From the NCBI RefSeq assembly GCF_002970975.1, contig NZ_PNFA01000012.1:1-64000 (forward strand): a stretch of DNA of 64,000 bases. The letters are read 5' to 3'. The position numbers and the translations under genes were made by a program. A model generated the notes under the pieces. It saw only the letters and a list, made by a program, of their open reading frames with translations, was not told where the DNA came from and did not search any database. Below, piece after piece: positions 8,733-17,474 of the stretch. Each line of letters begins with the position of its first letter. Position 1 is the stretch's first letter. The DNA comes from Microbacterium halophytorum. Its GTDB lineage: Bacteria > Actinomycetota > Actinomycetes > Actinomycetales > Microbacteriaceae.

Positions 8733-11700
8733 ATGACCGCTTCCCCGACCCCGCGCAGATCCGTCCGCGCCGCCGCGCTCTCGACGGCCGGCGCATTGCT
8801 CGTCTCGACGCTCAGCCTCGCCGCCGTGCCCGCCCTCGCGGCGGAACCCGCGCCGCCCGTCTTCGTCTCGGAGATCGTGCCCGACAACGCCGGCGACGAC
8901 CACTTCGAATACTTCGAGGTGACGAACACGTCCGGCGCCGAGCTCTCGCTCGCCGACGCGGGCATCACGTTCTCGTATGCGTACGACGACTCCGGCGACT
9001 CAGGCACGAACATCCCGCTCGAGCTCGAGGCCGACGTCACCCTGGCCGCCGGCGAGTCGGTCGTGCTGTGGCTGAGCTACACGACGGGGAAGGTCGACTC
9101 CTACTCCGCTTCGTTCGACGACTTCCGCGCGCACACGGGCGCCGCCGCCGACACGCAGGTCGTGCGCGTCACGGGGCAGAACGGCTTCGCGAACGGCGGA
9201 GGACGCACCGTGCGGGTGAACAACGCGTCCGGCAACCTCACGTGGTCGCACTACCCCGCTGGCTCGGCCGCCCAGGCCGCCGGGGTCGATTTCCGCGCGC
9301 CCGCGGCGTCCGGGGTCGCTTCGCAGGTGTTCCGCCAGCAGGCCGAGTACACGCCCGGCGCCGTCGACGCGGAGCAGCTCACGCCGGGCGAACCGGCCGA
9401 GGACGACACCCCGGACGACGTCGCCGACCTCGAGCCCGACCCGGATGCCGCCGGCGCGGAGCTGCAGGTCACCGAGCTCGTGCCCGACTCGACGAACGTC
9501 GGCGGCAGCGACGGATTCGAGTTCATCGAGGTCTTCAACGCGTCGAGCGAGCCCGTCGACTTCGGCGAGTACGCGCTCAGCTACCTGTACCCGCAGGACA
9601 CCGAGGTCAACACGAACGAGGCGCTGTGGCCGGCCGAGCCCGCCGACGTCACGATCCCCGCGGGCGAGGCGCTCGTGCTCTGGGTCAAGAACGGCAACAA
9701 CGACCACCTCACCGACGGCGACTTCAACAGCCAGTACTCCTCCGATGCCGTGCTCGGCGAGGACCTGGTCGAGATCGACTCCGCCGGCATGGCGAACGGG
9801 TCGCCCCGCGGCATCGCGATCCGCACCAATACCGGCATCGAGGTCAACCGCGCCTACTACAACATGCCGGGCACGCCGCCCGGCGACGTCGCCGCGAACC
9901 GCGGCATCCGGTACGCCCCCACAGACGACGCGACCCTGCAGGAGATGATCGACCCGCTGCCCGCCTCCCCCGGGCGCGTGCAGGTCGACCAGGTGCCAGG
10001 GGGGCTCGTCGTGCGGGCGCCGGATGCGGCGGAACCGGTCATCGAGGACCGCACGGCCGCCGAGGTCGCCGAGGGCGAGCCGCTGAGGCTCGACCTGGGC
10101 GTGACCGACGACATCCGCGTCAGCACCGTGTCCGTCGAGCTGCGCAACGACATCGACGACGAACCCCGCACCGTGAACCTGTTGCGCGCCGAGGACGCGG
10201 ACGACTACGCGTACGCGGTCGCCGCGGCCGACGTCACCGGCAAGAGCTGGTACGAGTACACCGTGACCGCGAGCGACGGCACCCACACCGTCACCACCGA
10301 GCCGCGCCGCGTCAGCGTGGCGGGCTCCGACGATGCGGCCGTGCGCCTGAGCGTCGCGGACGGCGACATCGTCGGCGGCACCTCCACCGTCGCGGCGTCG
10401 GGCGACGCCTACCCTTCGCCGATCGAGCTGTCGATCGACGGCGAAGCCGTCGAGACCTACGCGTCGCTGGAGGATGCGCCGCAGTTCGTCTTCGAGACCT
10501 CGCAGACCGACTTCTACTTCCGCAACGGCGTGCGCATCGGCGAGGAGGTGCTGCACATCTTCGACGAGGGCACGTACGAGAAGACGGAGACGATCGCCGT
10601 TCCCGTGCCGCTGTCGCACATCGCCGAGGGCGAGCCGCTGGCAGTCGACGTCTGGGCCGGGACGAAGGCGGGCCCGTGGATCGACGAGGGCGAGAACAAC
10701 GACGACTTCGTGATCTCCGGGATGCGCCTGGTGCTGCCCGACGGCAGGACGCTGCGGCCCGACGGATACGCCGACCCGACCCAGATCATCCAGATGGGCG
10801 ACAGCACGGGCAAGAACGACTACTTCACCAGCGAGTTCGCGCTGCCCGAGGACGCGTTCACGGCCGTCGCGAACGACTGGGACACGACAGCGGTCGACGA
10901 CGGGGAGCACACCGTCACCGCGACCGACGGCACCGATGAGGCAGCGGCGACCGTCGTCGTCGACAACACGGCCCCCGAGATCGTCCCGTCCGTCGAGGAC
11001 GGCAGGGCGTATCAGGGCGAGTTCGCGCTCGACGCCGAGGTCGGCGACGCCTCGCCGGTCGAGACCGTCGCGTACCTCGACGGCGAGCGCATCGAGCTCG
11101 GCCACACGACCGACTCGACGACGCTCGATGCAGGCGAGCACGCCTTCCACGTCGTCGCGACCGACTCCGTCGGGAACTCGTCGGCCAAGACGGTGGTCTT
11201 CGTCATCCCGGAGGAGAACCCCGGCGCCGACGGCTTCGCGCCCGACGACGGCTCCGAGGTGCCGGCCGGAGACGTCATCCTGCAGGCGACGCTGAACGAC
11301 CCGACCGACGACGTGCTCGACGCGTCGTTCCGCACGGGCAGCGTCGAGCGGCTCGGCGACGAGGGCATCCGCGCCGCGGGCGGCGAGGGAACGGGGGCGG
11401 ACGGTCTGCTCGACGGCGGTGCGCTCGCCGCCGACGACCTCGCCGTCACGACGGGTCTCGACCCCGTGGCCACCTCGTCCGGGCTGCCGTACCAGGTCTT
11501 CGAGATCGAGGTTCCGGATGACGCCGAGCCGGATGCGTCCGCTCGTGTCAGCTGGGAGGGAACGGCGAACGCCGATGCCCAGATCATCCTGTACGGCCTG
11601 CGCGCGGATGGTTCGGGCTGGGCGGAGCTCGACCGGCACGCGACCGCCGAGGACGGCGAGGAATTCGCCCTGACGGGCTCGGCACCGCTGAGCGAGTTCG

Positions 11701-13784
11701 CGGTCGACGGCACCGTCACGGCGCTCGTGCAGCACTCGGAGGGATTCGCGGGCGAGGACCTGTCGACCCGCGAGAGCGATGTGACGGCGCACCACGAGGA
11801 GGACACCCCTCGCGGCGAGTACGACTTCACGCTCGCTTGGGAGTCGGACACGCAGTACTACAACGAGGAGTTCACGCAGCACCAGGAGGCGATCCACGAC
11901 TACGTGCTGGACCAGCGCGAGGCGCAGAACATCCAGTACATGTTCCACACGGGCGACGTCGTCGACGACTACGACCAGCCCTACCAGTGGGAGAACGCCG
12001 ACCCGCAGTACCAGCGCCTCGACGACGCGGGCCTGCCGTACGGCGTGCTCGCCGGCAACCACGACGTCGGCCACGGCGTCAGCGACTACACGAACTTCGG
12101 CACGCACTTCGGCGCGGACCGATACTCGTCCAACCCCTGGTACGGGGGCGATTTCGAGAACAACCGCGGGCACTACGACCTGTTCACAGCGGGCGGGATC
12201 GACTTCATCACGGTGTACATGGGCTGGGACCCGCAGCCGAACGCCCTCGAGTGGATGAACGACGTGCTGGCGCGCTACCCCGAGCGGGTGGCGATCATCG
12301 ACCTGCACGAGTTCCTGCTGACGACGGGCGGCCTCGGCCCCGTGCCGCAGCAGATCCTGGACGAGGTCGTCGCGACGAACCCGAACGTCAAGATGGTGAT
12401 GTCGGGCCACTACCACGACGCGTTCACTCGCGTCGATGAGTTCGACGACGACGGCGACGGCGCGAACGACCGCAAGGTGCACTCGATGCTGTTCGACTAC
12501 CAGGGCCTGCCGGAGGGTGGCCTCGGCTACCTGCGCCTGATGCAGTTCGACAACGTGGGTCAGGACATGCGCGTGCGCACGTTCTCGCCTTCGCTCGCCG
12601 ATTACAACTCGGATGAGGCGTCGCTTCTCGCAGACGGCGAGGACCCGAACGCCGACCAGGACTTCGTGATCTCGTATGCCGACCTCGGCATCCGGGTGAC
12701 CGAGAAGCGGCTCGCGACCACGGGGTTCACGGCCGAGATCCTCGGCACGACCGAGATCGGCCTGCACCAGGGCGTCGCCTCGGGCGGCGTCGCGACGGCG
12801 ACGTGGGCCCTGGAGGAGCCGGGCGCTTACGGCTGGTACGTCCACACCACCGATGTGCACGGCGGTGTCGATGACTCGCCCGTGCAGACGTTCGCGCTGG
12901 TCGAGAGCGACGAGGAGCCGACCCCCGACCCCGTCGACCCGAACCTGGCGCTCGGCGCCGAGTCGGTGTCGGCGGGCGAGACCGTGCGCGTGAGCGTGAC
13001 CGGGTTCCCGCCGGATGACCTGGTCGAGTTTTCGCTCGTGGGCCCGACCGGCGCCGCCGAACCGGCGCTCGTGGCCGCGGTCCTGGCCGCCGACGCCCCG
13101 ATCGGCACGCTCACGACCGACGCAGACGGTGCCGCGACGGGCGGCCTCACGATCCCGGCCGGCACGTCGCCGGGCGGGTACATGCTGCGCGCCGCGTCGG
13201 GAGACGTTCTGCAGGAGGCCGAGCTCGAGGTGACGGCTGCGGACGACGACTCCGACGGGACCGGTGACGACGGTTCCGACGACGGCGGTTCGGACGGCAC
13301 CGGGGACGACGGGTCCAGCGACGACGGTTCGGACGGCACCGACGACACCGGAACCGACGACACCGGATCGGACGGCACCGACGACACCGGAACTGACGGA
13401 ACCGACGACACCGGATCGGACGGAGCCGGCGACGACGGTGGCGACAGCACGGACGACACCGGCACCGACTCTGACGGGTCGGGCGGCACCGGAACCGACG
13501 GCGATTCGGAAGACGCCGGAACCGACGGCGGCTCGGACGGCAGCGGTTCGGACGACGCCGGAACCGACGGCGCCGATGACGGAGGCTCGGGTGGCGGTGA
13601 CGACGCCGACGCCGGGCCGTCCGGCACCGCCGCCTCGAGCCAGAGCGGCGACGCCGACGCTTCCGGTCACGGTGAGCTCGCCGTAACCGGAGGGACGGTC
13701 GCCGTCGGCGTGCTCGGCGTCAGCGGCATCGCGCTGCTCGGCCTCGGAGCCTGGCTGCTCATCCGGCGCCGAGCGCTTCGGTGA
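8733..13784 (+). CDS. Sortase-anchored extracellular metallophosphoesterase with lamin-tail domains
   Basis: A 1683-aa cell-surface protein. It has a signal peptide (cleavage near ALA-AEP, residue 37), a lamin-tail domain at about 43-185 (VFVSEIVPDN) and a second at about 244-380 (LQVTELVPDS). Ig-like stretches follow, with repeated VDNTAPEI-type segments to about 860. A calcineurin-type phosphoesterase domain spans about 1028-1290: ESDTQ, GDVVDD, GNHD (near 1108) and GHYH (near 1226) give the metal ligands. After another Ig-like part comes a Gly/Asp/Ser/Thr tail (about 1500-1645), then LAVTG (1649-1653), one membrane helix and RRRALR. LAxTG is the class E sortase signal. The start at 8733 is chosen for the signal peptide. 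The substrate is unknown; phosphate scavenging is a guess. Confidence 0.88.
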   Translation: MTASPTPRRSVRAAALSTAGALLVSTLSLAAVPALAAEPAPPVFVSEIVPDNAGDDHFEYFEVTNTSGAELSLADAGITFSYAYDDSGDSGTNIPLELEADVTLAAGESVVLWLSYTTGKVDSYSASFDDFRAHTGAAADTQVVRVTGQNGFANGGGRTVRVNNASGNLTWSHYPAGSAAQAAGVDFRAPAASGVASQVFRQQAEYTPGAVDAEQLTPGEPAEDDTPDDVADLEPDPDAAGAELQVTELVPDSTNVGGSDGFEFIEVFNASSEPVDFGEYALSYLYPQDTEVNTNEALWPAEPADVTIPAGEALVLWVKNGNNDHLTDGDFNSQYSSDAVLGEDLVEIDSAGMANGSPRGIAIRTNTGIEVNRAYYNMPGTPPGDVAANRGIRYAPTDDATLQEMIDPLPASPGRVQVDQVPGGLVVRAPDAAEPVIEDRTAAEVAEGEPLRLDLGVTDDIRVSTVSVELRNDIDDEPRTVNLLRAEDADDYAYAVAAADVTGKSWYEYTVTASDGTHTVTTEPRRVSVAGSDDAAVRLSVADGDIVGGTSTVAASGDAYPSPIELSIDGEAVETYASLEDAPQFVFETSQTDFYFRNGVRIGEEVLHIFDEGTYEKTETIAVPVPLSHIAEGEPLAVDVWAGTKAGPWIDEGENNDDFVISGMRLVLPDGRTLRPDGYADPTQIIQMGDSTGKNDYFTSEFALPEDAFTAVANDWDTTAVDDGEHTVTATDGTDEAAATVVVDNTAPEIVPSVEDGRAYQGEFALDAEVGDASPVETVAYLDGERIELGHTTDSTTLDAGEHAFHVVATDSVGNSSAKTVVFVIPEENPGADGFAPDDGSEVPAGDVILQATLNDPTDDVLDASFRTGSVERLGDEGIRAAGGEGTGADGLLDGGALAADDLAVTTGLDPVATSSGLPYQVFEIEVPDDAEPDASARVSWEGTANADAQIILYGLRADGSGWAELDRHATAEDGEEFALTGSAPLSEFAVDGTVTALVQHSEGFAGEDLSTRESDVTAHHEEDTPRGEYDFTLAWESDTQYYNEEFTQHQEAIHDYVLDQREAQNIQYMFHTGDVVDDYDQPYQWENADPQYQRLDDAGLPYGVLAGNHDVGHGVSDYTNFGTHFGADRYSSNPWYGGDFENNRGHYDLFTAGGIDFITVYMGWDPQPNALEWMNDVLARYPERVAIIDLHEFLLTTGGLGPVPQQILDEVVATNPNVKMVMSGHYHDAFTRVDEFDDDGDGANDRKVHSMLFDYQGLPEGGLGYLRLMQFDNVGQDMRVRTFSPSLADYNSDEASLLADGEDPNADQDFVISYADLGIRVTEKRLATTGFTAEILGTTEIGLHQGVASGGVATATWALEEPGAYGWYVHTTDVHGGVDDSPVQTFALVESDEEPTPDPVDPNLALGAESVSAGETVRVSVTGFPPDDLVEFSLVGPTGAAEPALVAAVLAADAPIGTLTTDADGAATGGLTIPAGTSPGGYMLRAASGDVLQEAELEVTAADDDSDGTGDDGSDDGGSDGTGDDGSSDDGSDGTDDTGTDDTGSDGTDDTGTDGTDDTGSDGAGDDGGDSTDDTGTDSDGSGGTGTDGDSEDAGTDGGSDGSGSDDAGTDGADDGGSGGGDDADAGPSGTAASSQSGDADASGHGELAVTGGTVAVGVLGVSGIALLGLGAWLLIRRRALR

Positions 13785-13785
13785 C

Positions 13786-13819
13786 CCGAGGGGGCGGGAT
13801 TCTGACCCCGCCCCCTCGG
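13786..13819 (+). terminator. Hairpin terminator after the phosphoesterase
   Basis: A perfect 13-bp stem (13786-13798 with 13807-13819), 8-nt loop, starting 2 nt after the stop codon. Confidence 0.75.
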
Positions 13820-13950
13820 ACACCCGCGCATACCCAACGCAGTCGATCCGCGCGGGTCACCGGAGCCCACTCCCCTGATTCCGCGGCCGACGTGCTCCGC
13901 CGGTGGAGGAGCTCCTGCGCTGTGCACGACGGGCCGCGCGCAGCGTCGGC

Positions 13951-13956
13951 TAGCGT
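13951..13956 (+). promoter_or_regulatory. -10 box of a leaderless gene
   Basis: TAGCGT, then 6 nt, then the ATG at 13963. Transcription should begin at or next to the start codon. Confidence 0.6.
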
Positions 13957-13962
13957 TGGACC

Positions 13963-14898
13963 ATGGCAGAGCACCTCATCGTCACCGTTCCGACCGAGCA
14001 CCTCGCGAACGACGTGAGGGCGAGGCTCGACCCGGCGCTCGGCATCGAGGTCGTGGTGTGGCCGAATGAGGACGCCCCGCCCGTCGAGCGCGCCGACATG
14101 GTGGTGATGCCGTACATGTCGGAGGTCGGTTCGATGCCCGGCCACTTCGCCGCGCTGGGCCCGCGGCTCGTTCAGGGCCAGTCGATCGGCTACGACGGCG
14201 TCGAGGAGTACCTGCCCGACGGCCTGCCGTTCGCCAACGCCGCGAGCGTGCACGAGACCGCGACGGCCGAGCTGACGATCGGGCTGCTGCTCATGGCGCA
14301 GCGCCAGCTGGCCGACTTCGTGCGCCAGCAGGATCGCGCCGAATGGGGCAAGACCTGGTCGCGCGGGCTCTCCGACCGCCGCGTGGTCCTCCTCGGCTAC
14401 GGCGGCGTCGGCAAGGCGATCGCCGCCCGCCTCGCTCCCTTCGAGGTCGAGGTCGTGCCCGTCGCCTCGCGCGCCCGCGCGGAAGGCGGCGTCGAAGTGC
14501 GCGCGATCTCCGAGCTCCACGAGCTCGCCGCGACGGCCGACATCCTGATCAACGCACTCCCCGGCGGCCCGGCGACGCGCCACATCGTCGACGACGCGCT
14601 GCTGAGCTCCCTGCCTGACGACGCCCTCGTCGTCAACGTCGGCCGCGGCACGAGCGTCGACACCGACGCGCTCGTCGACCACCTCCGGCGCGGACGGCTC
14701 CGGATGGCGAGCGATGTGTTCGATCCGGAGCCGCTTCCGGCCGATCACCCGCTGTGGTCGCTGCCGAACGCGATCGTCACGCCCCACGCCGGCGGCATCA
14801 GCCGGGCGATGTTCGGCCGCGTCGCGAAGCTCGTCGCCGAGCAGGCCGGCCGCCTCGCCCGCGGCGAGCGCCCCATCAACGTCGTGCTGAACGACTGA
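13963..14898 (+). CDS. D-isomer-specific 2-hydroxyacid dehydrogenase
   Basis: A 311-aa NAD(P)-dependent oxidoreductase. The Rossmann motif is VVLLGYGGVGKAIAARL (about residues 142-158). The catalytic triad is complete: Arg in VNVGRGTSVD, Glu in FDPEPLPADHPLW and His in IVTPHAGG. SVHETATAELTIGLLLM is the usual family helix. It stands alone, without an operon partner, so the substrate cannot be told. Phosphoglycerate dehydrogenase itself is unlikely because no regulatory domain is present. Its leader is absent: the -10 box sits 6 nt before the ATG. Confidence 0.85.
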   Translation: MAEHLIVTVPTEHLANDVRARLDPALGIEVVVWPNEDAPPVERADMVVMPYMSEVGSMPGHFAALGPRLVQGQSIGYDGVEEYLPDGLPFANAASVHETATAELTIGLLLMAQRQLADFVRQQDRAEWGKTWSRGLSDRRVVLLGYGGVGKAIAARLAPFEVEVVPVASRARAEGGVEVRAISELHELAATADILINALPGGPATRHIVDDALLSSLPDDALVVNVGRGTSVDTDALVDHLRRGRLRMASDVFDPEPLPADHPLWSLPNAIVTPHAGGISRAMFGRVAKLVAEQAGRLARGERPINVVLND

Positions 14899-15012
14899 CT
14901 CGCCCTCAAGTCGCCGCCCCCGTCGCGGTCGCAACGAACGCGTTCTGAACGCGATCTGAAGCGCAGAATCTGCGACGGCGACAGGAGTGGGTCGGCGGTG
15001 ACACCGGCGAGC

Positions 15013-15080
15013 GGCCGGGGCGGCGGCGAGCGGGCGGCCGGGCGGCGTGGGTCGGGCGGCCGGGCGGCGGCGGGCGGCGC
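15013..15080. repeat. G-rich tract with a 17-bp direct repeat
   Basis: Plus-strand GGG/GG runs fill about 65 bases between convergent genes. CGGGCGGCCGGGCGGCG occurs at 15031-15047 and 15053-15069. Several closely spaced GGG runs could form G-quadruplex structures. The rest of the 182-nt gap holds no gene. Confidence 0.6.
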
Positions 15081-15812
15081 TCAGGGCAGCGGCAGGAGCT
15101 CCGGATGCGCCGTGCGCTCGTCGAGCCACGTGCGCAGGATGCGGTTGAAGAGGTCGGGATCCTCCCCGTTCCACGCGTGGTGCATTCCGGGCGCGAGGCC
15201 CGTCTGCGCACGCGGCGAGGCCGCGCGGATCGCTCGTATCGAGTCGAAGAAGTAGGGGATCTCCTTCTCGCCGGCCACCGCCATGATCGGGGCGGTGATG
15301 CGCTCGGGCGCGATGAGCCGCCCCGGATAGACCTCGACGAGCTGTGCGCGGATGTTCTCGCGCGTGGCCGGCGGCGCGGTAGCGAGGAACTCGTCGGCCT
15401 CGGTTCCCCGCAGCCCGAACTGGCGCGCGGTGCCGGCCCAGTAGAACCGCCGGTTCCAGAGCGCCAGCGCTACGCGGTTCACGGCGCGCATCCGCCACGT
15501 GTACGGCAGAACGGATGCACCCGTGACGAACACGGAGGCCACGCGATCCGGGTGGCGGGCCGCGAGGTGCAGAGCCGTGATACCGCCGAGGGACAGCCCG
15601 ACGAGGTCGACGGGCTCGCCCGCCTCCTGGTCGATCGCCTCGGCGATCCGGTCGGCGACCGCGTCGAAGCCGATCCATTCGTCGCCCCGGCGCGACCGAT
15701 ACCCGGGAAGGTCGGGGGCGAGCGCGAGGCGGTCGTCGAGCGCGGCGGTCTGGGGCTCCCAGATCCAGCCGCCGACGTTGCCGCCGTGCAGGAACATCAC
15801 GGGTCGCTTCAT
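15081..15812 (-). CDS. Alpha/beta hydrolase
   Basis: A 243-aa alpha/beta-fold hydrolase. The oxyanion-hole stretch is FLHGGNVGGWIWEP near the start. The nucleophile elbow is GLSLGG (Ser near residue 92), and the likely catalytic His is in GMHHAWNGE near residue 215. No signal peptide is seen. It overlaps the padR gene by ATGA (15809-15812), so both are read from the padR promoter, and the regulator may respond to a substrate or product of this enzyme. The natural ester or thioester substrate is unknown. Confidence 0.85.
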   Translation of the reverse strand: MKRPVMFLHGGNVGGWIWEPQTAALDDRLALAPDLPGYRSRRGDEWIGFDAVADRIAEAIDQEAGEPVDLVGLSLGGITALHLAARHPDRVASVFVTGASVLPYTWRMRAVNRVALALWNRRFYWAGTARQFGLRGTEADEFLATAPPATRENIRAQLVEVYPGRLIAPERITAPIMAVAGEKEIPYFFDSIRAIRAASPRAQTGLAPGMHHAWNGEDPDLFNRILRTWLDERTAHPELLPLP

Positions 15813-16354
15813 CTCTTCTCCCCTTCGAGGATCCCGGCGAGCAGCTCGTCGAGCCAGTCGATGTGCGCTTCGTGGTCGCGGATCCCCTGCTCGAGCGTCA
15901 TCGACCGCAGCCAGCTCGCGCGGTCCGCGCGGGGATCCGGATGGGGCGTGCGCACCCTCACGCCCCGCAGCTCGTCGCGCACCGAGATCGCGTCGGCTCG
16001 ACGCGCACAGATGACGCGGATCAGGTCGGCGCCGTCGAGGTCGCCCGCGAAGAAGATCCGCGCGAGGAACGCGTCCCGCTCCGGTTGCCGGTCGGGGTCC
16101 GACGCGAGCCACGCGTCGAGCGCTTCGCGCCCGGCCGCCGTGAGGTGGTGCACGACGCGATCCGGGGCATCCGTGCCCGGCACCGTCTCGATGCGCGCGT
16201 ACCCGTCGGCGACAAGCTTCACGAGCGTGCGGTAGATCTGCGCCTTGTCGGCCGACCAGAAGTACGTCGCCGATGATGCGAACGCGCGCGTGAGGTCGTA
16301 CCCCGTCATGGGCTGCACAGCGAGGAACCCGAGGATGATGCGCGCGAGGATCAT
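15809..16354 (-). CDS. PadR-family transcriptional regulator
   Basis: A 181-aa PadR regulator. A winged-helix N-terminal domain (ILGFLAVQPMTGYDLTRAF, then QIYRTLVKLVADGYA and VHHLTAAGREALDAWL) is followed by a C-terminal Vir-type dimerisation helix region. Many PadR proteins repress their own gene and an adjacent enzyme or transporter. Here the downstream, overlapping gene is the alpha/beta hydrolase. A near-palindrome overlapping its -35 element is the obvious candidate operator. The ATG lies 6 nt after the -10 box, so the mRNA is predicted to be leaderless. Confidence 0.88.
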   Translation of the reverse strand: MILARIILGFLAVQPMTGYDLTRAFASSATYFWSADKAQIYRTLVKLVADGYARIETVPGTDAPDRVVHHLTAAGREALDAWLASDPDRQPERDAFLARIFFAGDLDGADLIRVICARRADAISVRDELRGVRVRTPHPDPRADRASWLRSMTLEQGIRDHEAHIDWLDELLAGILEGEKR

Positions 16355-16360
16355 GCGGCC

Positions 16361-16393
16361 AGTGTGCGCTTCGCTAGTCGATAAGTCAACTAG
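16361..16393 (-). promoter_or_regulatory. padR promoter with overlapping operator candidate
   Basis: The minus strand shows TTGACT (16389-16384), a 17-bp spacer and CACACT (16366-16361), ending 6 nt before the padR ATG. An imperfect 20-bp palindrome (16374-16393, arms CTAGT/ACTAG) covers the -35 element and is the likely PadR site. Confidence 0.65.
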
Positions 16394-16417
16394 TGGCGCA
16401 CATCCGGAGCCGGGAAC

Positions 16418-16458
16418 GACGAGAGCGCCGACCCCGAGTCGGGGCCGGCGCTCTCGTC
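16418..16458 (-). terminator. Hairpin terminator after the SDR gene
   Basis: A 13-bp perfect stem (16418-16430 with 16446-16458) continues as a 5-bp inner stem. It lies 7 nt beyond the stop of the minus-strand SDR gene. Confidence 0.75.
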
Positions 16459-16465
16459 TGGTGCG

Positions 16466-17218
16466 TCAGACGGCGGTGTAGCCGCCGTCGATGAGGTAGT
16501 AGGAACCCGTGACGAAGGAGGCGTCGTCGGAGAGCAGGAACCGGATGACCTTCGCGATCTCCTCCGGCCTTCCGAGGCGGCCCAGCGGGTGCTTGGCGAC
16601 AAGGCCGTCCTTCACCTCGGCGGGCGCACCCGCGAGCAGCGGGGTGTCGATGTAGCCGGGGCCGACAGAGTTGACGCGCAGGCCCTGGGGGCCGTACTCG
16701 GCCGCGGCGTTCTTGGTCACGCCCACGACCGCGTGCTTCGTGGCGGTGTAGGCCGCGTTGCCCGGGGCGGCGACGGTGCCGTGGATCGACGCCATGTTGA
16801 CGATCGCCGACTCCTCGGCGCCCGCGGCGAGCATCGCCGGGATCTGGTAGCGCATGCCGTACGCGACGCCGTTGAGGTTGATGCCCACCACCGCGTCCCA
16901 CGCGTCGGTGTCCATCTCGCCGACCGGAGCGGACGCGCCGCCGATGCCCGCGTTGTTCACGGCGTAGTTGAGCTTGCCGTACGTTTCGACGGCGAAGGCA
17001 ACGGCCTTCTCGCTGTCGGCGGCGACGGCCGTGTTGCCCTGGACGGCCGCGGCCTCGCCGCCCGCCTCGGCGATCTCATCGACGACGCGCTGCGCCGCCT
17101 CGAGGTTGATGTCGGTGACGACGACCTTCGCACCGAGCGACGCGAGATCCTTGGCGGTCGCCTCGCCGATGCCGGAGCCGCCGCCCGTGACCAGTGCGAC
17201 CTTGCCTTCGAATGCCAT
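16466..17218 (-). CDS. Short-chain dehydrogenase/reductase (SDR)
   Basis: A 250-aa classical SDR. The cofactor motif is TGGGSGIG near residue 12, and the NNAG motif is at about 90 (VNNAGIGG). The catalytic Ser is in NMASIHG and the Tyr/Lys pair is YTATK near residue 155; the C-terminal GSYYLIDGGYTAV closes the fold. The Asp after beta-2 (VVTDINLEAA) suggests NAD(H) preference. The start is set by GGAGG 8 nt before the ATG at 17218. It is a single gene with its own terminator. The substrate (an alcohol or ketone) cannot be named. Confidence 0.9.
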   Translation of the reverse strand: MAFEGKVALVTGGGSGIGEATAKDLASLGAKVVVTDINLEAAQRVVDEIAEAGGEAAAVQGNTAVAADSEKAVAFAVETYGKLNYAVNNAGIGGASAPVGEMDTDAWDAVVGINLNGVAYGMRYQIPAMLAAGAEESAIVNMASIHGTVAAPGNAAYTATKHAVVGVTKNAAAEYGPQGLRVNSVGPGYIDTPLLAGAPAEVKDGLVAKHPLGRLGRPEEIAKVIRFLLSDDASFVTGSYYLIDGGYTAV

Positions 17219-17474
17219 TGCTGAACCTCCGGTTCCACGCGATTCGAATCCATGCGTCTGCATGAATCCCTCATTCCATCGTACGCCTGCGCCGCCCGTC
17301 GGGTACGGTTCGCGACCGGATGAATCCCGGCATCCCCACCGGTACGGAGCCGGCTCCCGGCATCCGGCTGATTGAATACTTATCGGTTCGCTGAACGCCC
17401 GCGCTGCGCCCCGAGCCGCTCCCCGCCGCGGGGAACCTCTCGCGGAAAACCCCCTCCGATGGAACGATGCATCT

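Noticed and set aside
13250-13610. Repeat-rich DNA that could be read as a CRISPR-like or satellite array
   Set aside because: It is in frame within the phosphoesterase gene and encodes the acidic linker before the sortase signal; repeats are short and irregular.
9000-13823. A 1607-codon open frame on the minus strand opposite the phosphoesterase gene
   Set aside because: It is the mirror of a high-GC gene: its product is rich in Arg/Val/Asp without any domain, and the plus strand carries clear motifs over the same span.
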